From JBFJVZ01 sp041623895 (GTDB taxonomy: Bacteria; Planctomycetota; Planctomycetia; Pirellulales; Pirellulaceae): a stretch of 6,195 bases of DNA. Location of the stretch: assembly GCA_041623895.1 (NCBI GenBank), contig JBFJVZ010000431.1:1-6195 (forward strand). The letters are read 5' to 3'. Each line of letters starts with the position of its first letter. Within the stretch, counting starts at the first letter, position 1. Position numbers and translations under genes: made by a program. The notes beneath the pieces were generated by a model. It was not told where the DNA came from, searched no databases, and saw only the letters and a list, made by a program, of their open reading frames with translations. Shown in pieces: positions 1 to 6,195 of this stretch.

Positions 1-174
1 CCCGATGACATGCCGGCTCATGTCAAGGCATCGATGATGGGCACCAGCGTGATGATCCCAATCGGCGATGGACGTTTGAAACTGGGGATCTGGCAGGGCA
101 TCTACCTGTGCGAGCATCGTGACCGAGGCGGTAGCCGCAACGTGGTCGTCACCATCATGGGCGAGGCGGCTTAA
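1..174 (+). CDS. yjbQ: YjbQ/UPF0047 family protein, 3' end only
   Basis: The first 57 codons of the window are open in frame 1 and end at TAA (172-174); the start lies off the left edge. The fragment carries the C-terminal signature of the YjbQ (UPF0047) family: DDMPAHVKASMMG, then a DGRLKLGIWQGIYLCEHRD stretch, then GGSRNVVVTIMGE up to the stop. This family is a small single-domain protein of about 130-140 residues, so roughly the last 40% is present. E. coli YjbQ has been linked to a secondary thiamine-phosphate synthase activity, but the physiological role is uncertain. The C-terminus matches the usual family end, so nothing looks truncated on that side. The gene converges on the minus-strand acyltransferase gene with only 2 bp between the stop codons. 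No terminator is visible between them, so the transcripts probably overlap. The family call is firm; the enzymatic role is from family knowledge only. Confidence 0.88.
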   Translation, partial: PDDMPAHVKASMMGTSVMIPIGDGRLKLGIWQGIYLCEHRDRGGSRNVVVTIMGEAA

Positions 175-176
175 GG

Positions 177-848
177 CTACGCGGCTCGTCGCTGCACAGT
201 TTCGATCCGCTCAACCATTTGCGCCTCGTCGGGATCGTGCACCAATTCCAAATGCTTCAAGGCCTGCGCCACGCGATCGGCAAAATCCGCTAATTTTTCC
301 CCGTCTTCCGGCACCATCGGTTGACCGTAATAGAAATCGATGGACGAAAACGGATGCGGAACCTGCAGCCGATCCCAGGACTTGGTCATGATCCAGCGGC
401 GTCTGGGGATGACTGAAAGTGGCAACACCACGGCCTTGGTTTTCTTTGCCAGCAATCCGATGCCTTCATGAACATGGCCCCGAGGTCCCCCAGGCCCGTC
501 CACCGCTAGGAAAGCTGGGTGTTCTGAATCGAGTCGCTTGATCATTTCCCGCAGAGCGCGGGAACCGCCTTTTCGCGATTCGCCCCCACTGCCTCGGATC
601 GGTTCGACGCCGCAGGCTCGCAGCGCGGGCACCAAGATGTCGCCGTCGTGCGACCGCGAAACCATGGCCCACGTCCCCAGTTCGGCACCGAGCAAGGCAC
701 CGAAGTGGTGGGCGTGAATAGCCCCATATACATACGGAATCCCCTTCTGCCGCAGCCAGGCTCTGGGATCATTGTGAGTGCGGACGCGACAGGTAAAGCG
801 AATGATTAGGATTAGCAGTCCAACCAGCCAGGGCATGAGTCGTTTCAT
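177..848 (-). CDS. DUF374 lysophospholipid acyltransferase-like membrane protein
   Basis: The 223-residue protein matches DUF374, a branch of the lysophospholipid acyltransferase (PlsC-like) superfamily. A hydrophobic N-terminal segment (about residues 5-19) probably anchors it in the inner membrane. Family landmarks in order are a His-rich AIHAHHFGALL (43-53) in place of the classical HX4D block, SRSHDGDIL (64-72), the RGSGGESRKGG block (85-95), AVDGPGGPRG (115-124) and SWDRLQVPHPFSSIDFYYG (157-175). All occur at the expected spacing and the length is normal. Members are thought to transfer acyl groups to a lipid or lipid A-type acceptor, but the substrate of DUF374 proteins is not established. 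The ATG at 846-848 is the only sensible start: an in-frame stop (TAA on the minus strand, 861-863) lies 12 bp upstream. No good ribosome binding site is seen. It is transcribed away from the PAS-AraC gene and looks unrelated to the genes on the right. Confidence 0.85.
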   Translation of the reverse strand: MKRLMPWLVGLLILIIRFTCRVRTHNDPRAWLRQKGIPYVYGAIHAHHFGALLGAELGTWAMVSRSHDGDILVPALRACGVEPIRGSGGESRKGGSRALREMIKRLDSEHPAFLAVDGPGGPRGHVHEGIGLLAKKTKAVVLPLSVIPRRRWIMTKSWDRLQVPHPFSSIDFYYGQPMVPEDGEKLADFADRVAQALKHLELVHDPDEAQMVERIETVQRRAA

Positions 849-1071
849 GTCGATGCGTACTTACTCTTGGGGCGAATCATCCGCATTGAAATACGAATTC
901 CCAGCCGCGGCGTAAATCCCGAATTGTTGTGGAACAGTTCGTCTCAGCCCCCATGTTTCACGGCATGCGCATCTCGGCTCGGCCGCGCGCCGGGCTTCAT
1001 GGCCGCTATGCTTTTGGTATCAATGCGACATCGATGGATCTGCATGAAGATGAGCTAGGTTGGGCGAAAAC
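849..1071. other. Divergent intergenic region
   Basis: This 223-bp gap lies between the divergently transcribed acyltransferase and regulator genes, so it should hold promoters for both. I could not find a convincing sigma-70 promoter on either strand: a TTGAAA (886-891) and a TAAATC (913-918) are 21 bp apart, too far for a normal pair. The 63-codon open frame at 867-1058 has no recognisable domain and does not look like a gene. The TGGCCAA repeat seen downstream of the regulator does not occur here, so autoregulation through the same site is not supported. Confidence 0.5.
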
Positions 1072-1812
1072 ATGAACCCGCAGCAGCTGCAGCGAGATTT
1101 TCTCAAGGCGATCGATCCGTCACAGCATTTCTTCCGCCTGTTCGATTATCTGCCCAACGTCCTATTCTTCGCCAAGGATGCCGCAGGTCGATTGCTGGCG
1201 GCCAACACAGCGTTGTTGCGCCACTACGGCTATGAAAGTGATGTCGATTTCGTGGGCAAAACAGATTTCGATCTTTTACCGCGGAGCATGGCGGAGAAAT
1301 TTCGTCGCGATGATTTGCGCGTCATGGAAAGCGCTGAACCACTGTTGGAGATCGTCGAAATCTTCGTCAGCCGCAACGGGATCCCCGACTGGTTCTTGAC
1401 CAACAAGCTACCCGTGGTCAACCGGCAGGGCGCCGTGATCGGCGTGATGGGAACGATCGAAGCGTACCAATCGCATCGAGCCATGCTGCCGCCGAAGTTC
1501 GATTTGACACCCGCCATGGACCACATTCGCAAGAACTTGCGCGACGATGTTGCCATCGGTGACTTAGCGGAATTGTGTGAACTTTCGGTGCGGCAATTCG
1601 AACGCAAATTCAAAGCGCACTTCAAGACGACTCCCCAGCAATTCATCGTCAAGATGCGGGTCTTTTCCGTCTGCGATGCCTTGCGAGAGACGAATCAGCC
1701 AATTAGCGAGCTGGCGATTGCCTCCGGGTTTTATGACCAGAGTTCATTTACCAGGCAATTTCGCAAGCACATGGGAATTACCCCCCTGCAATACCGCAAG
1801 CGATACCGCTGA
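1072..1812 (+). CDS. PAS-domain AraC-family transcriptional regulator
   Basis: This is a predicted one-component DNA-binding regulator of 246 residues. Residues about 21-131 form a PAS fold of the PAS_4 type: LFDYLPNVLFFAKDAAGRLL, GKTDFDLLP (62-70), a DDLRVMES stretch, and a closing GAVIGVMGTIEAY. Residues about 146-246 are an AraC/XylS double helix-turn-helix: the first HTH is DLAELCELSVRQFERKF (164-180) and the second is ELAIASGFYDQSSFTRQFRK (213-232), followed by the family-typical GITPLQYRKRYR end. Most AraC proteins use a cupin-like sensor; here a PAS domain replaces it, and its ligand cannot be told from sequence. I chose ATG 1072 over an in-frame TTG at 1060 because the TTG adds only MGEN before the conserved part and has no ribosome binding site at a workable distance. 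It lies 234 bp upstream of the cytochrome/DUF1501 pair in the same direction, so it probably controls that pair. No DNA-binding landmark seems missing. Confidence 0.88.
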   Translation: MNPQQLQRDFLKAIDPSQHFFRLFDYLPNVLFFAKDAAGRLLAANTALLRHYGYESDVDFVGKTDFDLLPRSMAEKFRRDDLRVMESAEPLLEIVEIFVSRNGIPDWFLTNKLPVVNRQGAVIGVMGTIEAYQSHRAMLPPKFDLTPAMDHIRKNLRDDVAIGDLAELCELSVRQFERKFKAHFKTTPQQFIVKMRVFSVCDALRETNQPISELAIASGFYDQSSFTRQFRKHMGITPLQYRKRYR

Positions 1813-1939
1813 GAATCCGATGGCAGAGGGATCGCCATTCGGCCAGAAATGTTTTTTACCGCAGGAATGTCGCATTGATACTAAAATGGAGGCATCTGGT
1901 GCAAGATTTTTGCCGCTCGGACGCTATCATCCAGTAGGC

Positions 1940-1992
1940 TGGCCAACAGCCGAACTCGTATGGCCAAGCAGCAGAGCCGATCCGATTTGGCC
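1940..1992 (+). promoter_or_regulatory. Candidate AraC-type operator: repeated TGGCCAA half-sites
   Basis: The heptamer TGGCCAA occurs at 1940-1946 and again at 1961-1967, exactly 21 bp apart, or two helical turns. Each copy is followed by AGCCGA (1948-1953 and 1975-1980), though at different distances. An inverted partial copy, TTGGCC, sits at 1987-1992. AraC-family regulators commonly bind direct repeats about 21 bp apart, and a gene for one lies just upstream. The site is 55-107 bp before the preferred start of the cytochrome-type gene, a reasonable place for an operator. Binding is inference: no matched promoter hexamers were found beside it, and a 7-mer repeat of GC-rich sequence can occur by chance. 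Confidence 0.3.
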
Positions 1993-2046
1993 TGCCTCCC
2001 CCCAAGATGCCACTTTGACGACTCACCCCTGGCAACCAAGTACGGA

Positions 2047-4494
2047 ATGAGATCACTACGAAAGACCGCCTCCCTGTTGGCGATTTTCTTGCCCACCCTG
2101 GGATTCTCGGCTGACAGCCAAGTGGAAACCACGCCGAACGCTGATTCAGCGAAGGTCGACTTTATCCGCGAAGTTCAACCTCTGCTGGCCAAGCGTTGTT
2201 TTGCCTGTCACGGCCCCGATGAAGCGGAAAGCGGGTTGAGTTTCAGCAGCCAGGAAACTGCCTTTGCAGAAACGGAATCGGGTGAGCCCGCGATCGTGCC
2301 GGGTGACGTCCAGGCGAGCACGCTGATTGCCCGTATTCGCAGCGAAGACGAATCGGAAAGAATGCCGCCGGAGGGTGATCCGCTGTCCGATACGGAAGTC
2401 GAATTATTGACTCGATGGATCGCGCAAGGAGCCCAGTGGAAAAAGCATTGGGCGTTCGAGCCGATGAAACGACGTGAGCCACCGTCGGTCAGCGATGCGA
2501 ATTGGAACGTCAATCCGATCGATGCCTTTATTTTCGATCGGCTGGCATCCAAAGGGCTCAAGCCAAACCCGCCTGCTGATCGGCGAGCATTGATTCGTCG
2601 TGCCTATTACGACTTGACCGGGTTGCCGCCGACAGCAGACGAAGTCAATGCCTTTGTCGATGACCCCGACCCAAATGCGTTCCAAAAAGTGATCGACATC
2701 TTGCTTGATTCGCCTCATTACGGCGAGCGCTGGGGTCGGCATTGGCTGGACCTGGTGCGTTACGCGGAAACCAATTCGTACGAACGTGACGGCGCCAAGC
2801 CTAACGCCTGGAAGTACCGAGACTACATCATCAGGTCTTTCAATGAAGACAAACCGTACGACCAGTTCATCCGCGAGCAATTGGCCGGCGATGAACTCGG
2901 CAAAGTGACTGCCGAAACGTTGACGGCGACCGGCTATTACCGTCTGGGCATCTGGGATGATGAACCGGTCGACGCGCTGCAGGCTTTGTATGACGGTCTG
3001 GACGATGTGATCATGACGACCGGGCAGGCGTTTTTAGGGCTGACGATCAACTGCGCCCGTTGTCACGATCACAAGATCGATCCGATCCCGCAAAAAGACT
3101 ACTACAGCCTGTTGGCGTTCATGGAAGACGTGACTCCTTATGGCCGCCGCGGTGACCAGAAAACGTACAGCCAGATTGATGTTTCCAGTGCGGAACTCAA
3201 CAAACGCTACGCCGACAACGACGCAGCGAAACGTCGTTTAGAAGAAGAGCTGCGGGAGATCGAGCAAGCGGGCATCAAAAAGATGTCGGCACCTGATCAA
3301 CGTGCCACCGAAGGACCCAAACGCGAACGGGAACGTGTACTGAACGAAAAGCTGAAGGACAACCTCGGCGAAGCAGAGTGGAACAAGTATCGGGATCTAA
3401 AAAAGCAGCTCGCCGAAGTGGTCAAGGCTGGCAAAGAGCTGCCGCCGCGCGAGTCGGTGATGGGATTGGCCAGTTATCGGAAGATCGATAAACCGACACA
3501 CGTGCTGTTTCGCGGCAATCCCCACTCCCCGGCCGACGAAGTCAGTCCCGCTTTTCCATCGATCTTTGAAACAGCCGCACCGGAAGTACCCGCAGCCGCA
3601 GGCCAACCGGGTCCCGCGGGTCGTCGCCGCATTTTGGCCGATTGGATTGCCAGTCCCGACAACATGCTGACTGCGCGCGTGATGGCGAATCGAATTTGGC
3701 AATTCCATTTTGGCCGCGGCATCGTTCGCAGCAGCAATAACTTTGGTCAACTGGGCACGCCGCCCACACATCCCCAGTTGCTGGATTGGTTGGCATTTCA
3801 ATTGATCGATTGCGGCTGGAAACTGAAATCGATGCACCGCTTGATTATCAGCAGTCGTGCCTACCAGATGTCGTCTGCTTCCCGCGAAGATGGATACGCT
3901 GCCGACCCGGACAATGACTTGTTTTGGCGATTCGACCCGCGGCGGCTGAGCGCTGAGGAAGTTCGCGATTCCTTGTTGGCAGCCACGGGGGCATTGAACC
4001 GCAAGGTTTACGGGCCCAGCATTTATCCAGAACTCTCCCGCGAAGTCTTGCAAGGCCAGTCGCGGCCCGGCAGCGGATGGGGACATTCCTCGCCGCAGGA
4101 TCAGAATCGCCGCAGCGTCTACATCCACGTCAAACGATCGCTGTTGGAGCCGATGTTGAAGGCCTTTGATTTTCCCGATCCCGATCTGACCTGCGAGGCC
4201 CGCTTCATGACGCTGCAACCTGGTCAGTCGCTGGCCTTGCTCAATAGCGATTGGGTGCATCAGCAGGCCCAGCGCTTGGCCGACACGATTGGGGCCGCTG
4301 AACTCAGCAACGAGCAGATTGTCAACAAGAGTGTCCGTGCTGTGCTCTCGCGCGCAGCGACCAAAGAGGAAATCAGCGACGGCGATCGGCTGATCAAGGA
4401 ACTGGAAACGAAACATGAACTTGATCGAAAACGCGCGGTACAGCTGTACTGCTTGTCCGTGATGAACTGGAACGAATTTTTGTTTGTGGACTGA
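2047..4494 (+). CDS. PSCyt1-DUF1549-DUF1553 exported c-type cytochrome-like protein
   Basis: This 815-residue protein has the standard planctomycete three-domain layout. A Sec signal peptide covers residues 1-22 (basic MRSLRK start, hydrophobic core, likely cut after GFSA). PSCyt1 follows at about 36-130, with haem motif CFACH (51-55) and a possible axial Met in RMPPEGDPLSD (M106). DUF1549 spans about 155-360, including YDLTGLPPTADEV, GERWGRHWLDLVRYAETN and a second motif CARCHDHKIDPIPQ (336-349). A charged, probably coiled-coil linker lies at about 380-462. DUF1553 runs from about 526 to the end (RRRILADWIASPDN, ANRIWQFHFGRGIV, DPRRLSAEEVRDSLLAATG, SLALLNSDWV, closing NEFLFVD). The length is normal and no domain is broken. 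I chose ATG 2047 over ATG 1960 because the longer form would bury the signal peptide behind 29 unlike residues; neither has a clear ribosome binding site. It probably acts in the periplasm with the DUF1501 protein encoded 26 bp downstream. Its substrate and redox partner are unknown. Confidence 0.92.
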   Translation: MRSLRKTASLLAIFLPTLGFSADSQVETTPNADSAKVDFIREVQPLLAKRCFACHGPDEAESGLSFSSQETAFAETESGEPAIVPGDVQASTLIARIRSEDESERMPPEGDPLSDTEVELLTRWIAQGAQWKKHWAFEPMKRREPPSVSDANWNVNPIDAFIFDRLASKGLKPNPPADRRALIRRAYYDLTGLPPTADEVNAFVDDPDPNAFQKVIDILLDSPHYGERWGRHWLDLVRYAETNSYERDGAKPNAWKYRDYIIRSFNEDKPYDQFIREQLAGDELGKVTAETLTATGYYRLGIWDDEPVDALQALYDGLDDVIMTTGQAFLGLTINCARCHDHKIDPIPQKDYYSLLAFMEDVTPYGRRGDQKTYSQIDVSSAELNKRYADNDAAKRRLEEELREIEQAGIKKMSAPDQRATEGPKRERERVLNEKLKDNLGEAEWNKYRDLKKQLAEVVKAGKELPPRESVMGLASYRKIDKPTHVLFRGNPHSPADEVSPAFPSIFETAAPEVPAAAGQPGPAGRRRILADWIASPDNMLTARVMANRIWQFHFGRGIVRSSNNFGQLGTPPTHPQLLDWLAFQLIDCGWKLKSMHRLIISSRAYQMSSASREDGYAADPDNDLFWRFDPRRLSAEEVRDSLLAATGALNRKVYGPSIYPELSREVLQGQSRPGSGWGHSSPQDQNRRSVYIHVKRSLLEPMLKAFDFPDPDLTCEARFMTLQPGQSLALLNSDWVHQQAQRLADTIGAAELSNEQIVNKSVRAVLSRAATKEEISDGDRLIKELETKHELDRKRAVQLYCLSVMNWNEFLFVD

Positions 4495-4520
4495 CTTGAA
4501 ACCAAAGCGAATTTCAAAAG

Positions 4521-5987
4521 ATGACCCATTCACGTAAACCGAGAAACTTTTGCGGGCGAACGCGTCGCGAATTCATTTGGCAAGCCGGCGGCGGATTCGG
4601 CGCTGCTGCGCTGTCGTCGATGCTTTCCTCCGATGGGTTCTTCCAGCAAAGTGCGGGTGCCGCCGAGACCGCGTACCGCAATCCGCTGGCTGCCAAGCCA
4701 CCGCATTTTGCCCCCCAAGCCAAGGCGGTGATCTTCTTGTTCATGTATGGCGGGCCCAGCCACATGGACACGTTTGATTACAAGCCCAAGATGAAGGGCA
4801 TGGACAACAAGACGGTCGACGTCAAAACATTCGGCCGCGGCGGGCACCGCAGTAGTGGCCGCATCGTCGAACCGCGGTGGGATTTCCATCAACACGGCCA
4901 GTGCGGCAAATGGGTCAGCACACTGTTTCCGCATCTTGCCAGGCATGTGGATGACATCACCTTTTTACATTCGATGACCGCCGATTCCCCGATTCACGGA
5001 TCGGCAATGCTGATGATGAACAGCGGCCGGATTCTGTCGGGTAATCCCGCATTGGGGTCTTGGTTGACATACGGGCTGGGCAGCGTGAATGAGAATCTGC
5101 CCGGTTTCGTCGTCATGCTCGATCCAAAGGCGGGTCCGATCAGCGGTGCCAAGAACTGGAGCAGCGGCTTCATGCCCGCCACCTACGCGGGAACCGTTTT
5201 TAAGAGCGACGGCGCACCGATTCTGAACCTCGCCCGGCCGGATGATCTTTCCCAGGACGTTCAACGTCGGCTGATCGATTCGATTCAAAAAGCCAACAAC
5301 CGTCACCTCGTGGGCCGCGAAGCGAACGACGATTTGGCGTCTCGAATTGCCAGCTACGAATTGGCGTACAACATGCAAGCGACCGCCCCGGAAGCGGTCG
5401 ACTTGTCAAGCGAGGACGAAAAGACGCTGGAAATGTACGGGGTCAATAACGATCGCACACGCGATTTTGGCAAGCGATGTTTGATCGCTCGACGCCTGGT
5501 CCAACGCGGCGTGCGGTTCGTCCAGCTGTACAGCGGTGGCGCGCATAACGACGACAATTGGGATGCGCACGGTGATTTGGAACTCAATCATAATCGTCAC
5601 GCCGGAAACACGGACCTGCCGATCGCAGCGCTGTTATCGGATCTGAAACGCAGCGGCATGCTGGATGAAACGCTGGTGGTTTGGGGTGGCGAATTCGGCA
5701 GGCAGCCGACCGCCGAGTATGCCAAGGGTACCGGGCGTGACCACAATTCCTACGGTTTCACGATGTGGATGGCCGGCGGCGGCATCAAAGGCGGTATCAG
5801 CTACGGGACCACCGATGAACTGGGGTCAGCGGCTGTCGAGAATCCGCTGCATGTCAAACATCTGCACGCCACGATCTTGCATCAAATGGGACTCGACCCA
5901 AACAAGCTGTCCTACTTCTATAGCGGCTTGGATCAGAGACTGGTTGGTGTCGAAGAAGTCGAACCGATCCACGACATCATCGCGTGA
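4521..5987 (+). CDS. DUF1501 Tat-exported sulfatase/phosphatase-superfamily protein
   Basis: The 488-residue protein belongs to DUF1501, related to the sulfatase/alkaline phosphatase fold. A twin-arginine signal is visible at residues 13-50: RTRREFIWQ, with the pair at R15-R16, then a Gly/Ala-rich hydrophobic stretch and a probable cut near AGA/AE (46-49). Conserved blocks are MYGGPSHMDTFDYKP (75-89), DSPIHGSAMLMMNSG (155-169), NLPGFVVMLDP (192-202), NWSSGFMPATYAGT (212-225), GGAHNDDNWDAHGD (339-352), VVWGGEFGRQP (386-396), GRDHNSYGFTMWMAGGGIKGG (405-425) and DLEL/HATILHQMGLD near the end. His and Asp residues in these blocks (H81, D83, H159, H342, D345, H350, D407, H408) are likely metal ligands by analogy. 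The length is normal. ATG 4521 gives the Tat signal directly; only a weak purine stretch precedes it. The 26-bp gap to the cytochrome-type gene suggests one transcript. Such pairs are very common in planctomycetes. The true reaction and substrate are unproven. Confidence 0.92.
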   Translation: MTHSRKPRNFCGRTRREFIWQAGGGFGAAALSSMLSSDGFFQQSAGAAETAYRNPLAAKPPHFAPQAKAVIFLFMYGGPSHMDTFDYKPKMKGMDNKTVDVKTFGRGGHRSSGRIVEPRWDFHQHGQCGKWVSTLFPHLARHVDDITFLHSMTADSPIHGSAMLMMNSGRILSGNPALGSWLTYGLGSVNENLPGFVVMLDPKAGPISGAKNWSSGFMPATYAGTVFKSDGAPILNLARPDDLSQDVQRRLIDSIQKANNRHLVGREANDDLASRIASYELAYNMQATAPEAVDLSSEDEKTLEMYGVNNDRTRDFGKRCLIARRLVQRGVRFVQLYSGGAHNDDNWDAHGDLELNHNRHAGNTDLPIAALLSDLKRSGMLDETLVVWGGEFGRQPTAEYAKGTGRDHNSYGFTMWMAGGGIKGGISYGTTDELGSAAVENPLHVKHLHATILHQMGLDPNKLSYFYSGLDQRLVGVEEVEPIHDIIA

Positions 5988-6070
5988 GCTGGGAGTCGAT
6001 CAGCACGGCATCCAGATCGTTGAGCCTCTACACTTGTTGGTGACGCATTCAGATCTTTGATGTGGGGCCT

Positions 6071-6182
6071 CCGGTTAACCGCCGGGAGGGCGACGCTCCC
6101 GCGGAGCCGCCAAGCGTTTTCCGACGCTTTGGCTCGGCAGCAGCCTCGCCCTGGGATGGTGAAAAGTGGCCGGCTTAAACGG
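6071..6182. repeat. Compact inverted-repeat element (planctomycete REP/MITE-like)
   Basis: About 112 bp downstream of the DUF1501 gene form a nested palindromic structure. The left end CCGGTTAACCG (6071-6081) contains a perfect 10-bp palindrome (6072-6081). The right end, read on the minus strand from 6182, is CCGTTTAAGCCG, which matches the left end inverted with one substitution and one extra base. Between them lies a long imperfect hairpin with arms at 6087-6117 and 6124-6152: AGGGCGA pairs with TCGCCCT, GAGCC with GGCTC, and AAGCGT with ACGCTT around the loop TTTCCG. The left arm can instead form a local hairpin CGGGAG/CTCCCG (6083-6088, 6096-6101), and the right arm GGCT/AGCC (6131-6134, 6142-6145). 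From memory, similar GGGCGAGGCTCCCG-type hairpins recur between genes in Rhodopirellula-like genomes, and this would be a diverged copy. No open frame or transposase is present, so any mobility would need help in trans. Confidence 0.6.
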
Positions 6183-6190
6183 TTTTTTTT
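6087..6190 (+). terminator. Possible transcription terminator of the cytochrome/DUF1501 operon
   Basis: A run of eight T (6183-6190) follows the inverted-repeat element about 195 bp after the DUF1501 stop. The hairpin directly before it is weak: CCG (6170-6172) with CGG (6180-6182) around a 7-base loop, extended only by G-T and A-T pairs. The strong hairpin (6087-6152) lies 30 bp further upstream and has no T-run of its own. Together they could stop transcription, but this is not a textbook intrinsic terminator. The T-run could equally be the edge of the repeat. Confidence 0.3.
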
Positions 6191-6195
6191 ACACG

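Noticed and set aside
867..1058. 63-codon plus-strand open frame in the divergent gap
   Set aside because: It has no recognisable domain, no ribosome binding site and irregular codon use.
1060..1074. TTG at 1060 as start of the regulator
   Set aside because: It adds four residues outside the conserved region, and an ATG follows at 1072 in the same frame.
1230..1652. 140-codon open frame on the minus strand within the regulator gene
   Set aside because: It is antisense to the PAS-AraC gene and low-complexity (Ser-rich) with no known domain, so it is a shadow.
1855..1887. TTTACC (1855-1860) with TAAAAT (1882-1887) as a promoter
   Set aside because: The -10-like hexamer is good, but the spacer is 21 bp and no other -35 fits.
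1960..2046. ATG 1960 as start of the cytochrome-type protein
   Set aside because: The 29 extra residues are polar and would place the signal peptide internally; they also overlap the candidate operator half-sites.
2015..2046. TTGACG (2015-2020) as a -35 box for the cytochrome gene
   Set aside because: No -10 box lies at 16-18 bp, and the implied transcript start would fall at or after the preferred ATG.
3397..4533. 378-codon open frame on the minus strand, opposite the DUF1553 part
   Set aside because: It lies fully antisense to a gene with strong domain matches, has no recognisable domain, and long antisense frames are expected opposite genes with GC-rich third positions.
1..6195. tRNA, rRNA, CRISPR array, insertion sequence with transposase
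   Set aside because: No cloverleaf, regular spaced repeats, rRNA-like stretch or transposase motif was seen on either strand.

Overview
The window looks like a piece of a planctomycete chromosome, most likely from a Rhodopirellula-like member of the Pirellulaceae. The main reason is an adjacent pair of genes from families that are massively expanded in planctomycetes: a PSCyt1-DUF1549-DUF1553 exported cytochrome-type protein and a Tat-exported DUF1501 protein. Moderately high GC, weak or absent Shine-Dalgarno sequences and a GC-rich hairpin repeat of a planctomycete kind fit this. The genus is inference only.

Layout. Positions 1-174 (+) hold the 3' end of a YjbQ/UPF0047 gene. It converges, with only 2 bp between the stops, on a DUF374 lysophospholipid-acyltransferase-like gene (177-848, -). 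A 223-bp divergent gap follows. Next comes a PAS-AraC one-component regulator (1072-1812, +), a 234-bp gap holding candidate operator half-sites, the PSCyt1-DUF1549-DUF1553 gene (2047-4494, +) and, 26 bp later, the DUF1501 gene (4521-5987, +). The last 208 bp carry no gene. They hold a compact inverted-repeat element whose two ends are inverted copies of each other, followed by a run of eight T.

How the genes may work together. The cytochrome-type protein has a Sec-type signal peptide and two CxxCH haem motifs. The DUF1501 protein has a Tat signal and a fold related to the sulfatase/alkaline phosphatase superfamily. The short gap suggests they are co-transcribed and act together in the cell envelope. 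Such pairs are often suspected of a role in breakdown of complex or sulfated polysaccharides, but their chemistry is not established. The PAS-AraC protein just upstream, in the same direction, is the obvious candidate regulator. A 7-bp direct repeat spaced 21 bp apart lies between it and the pair, which is the spacing an AraC-type protein would favour. The two genes at the left end look like unrelated housekeeping genes.
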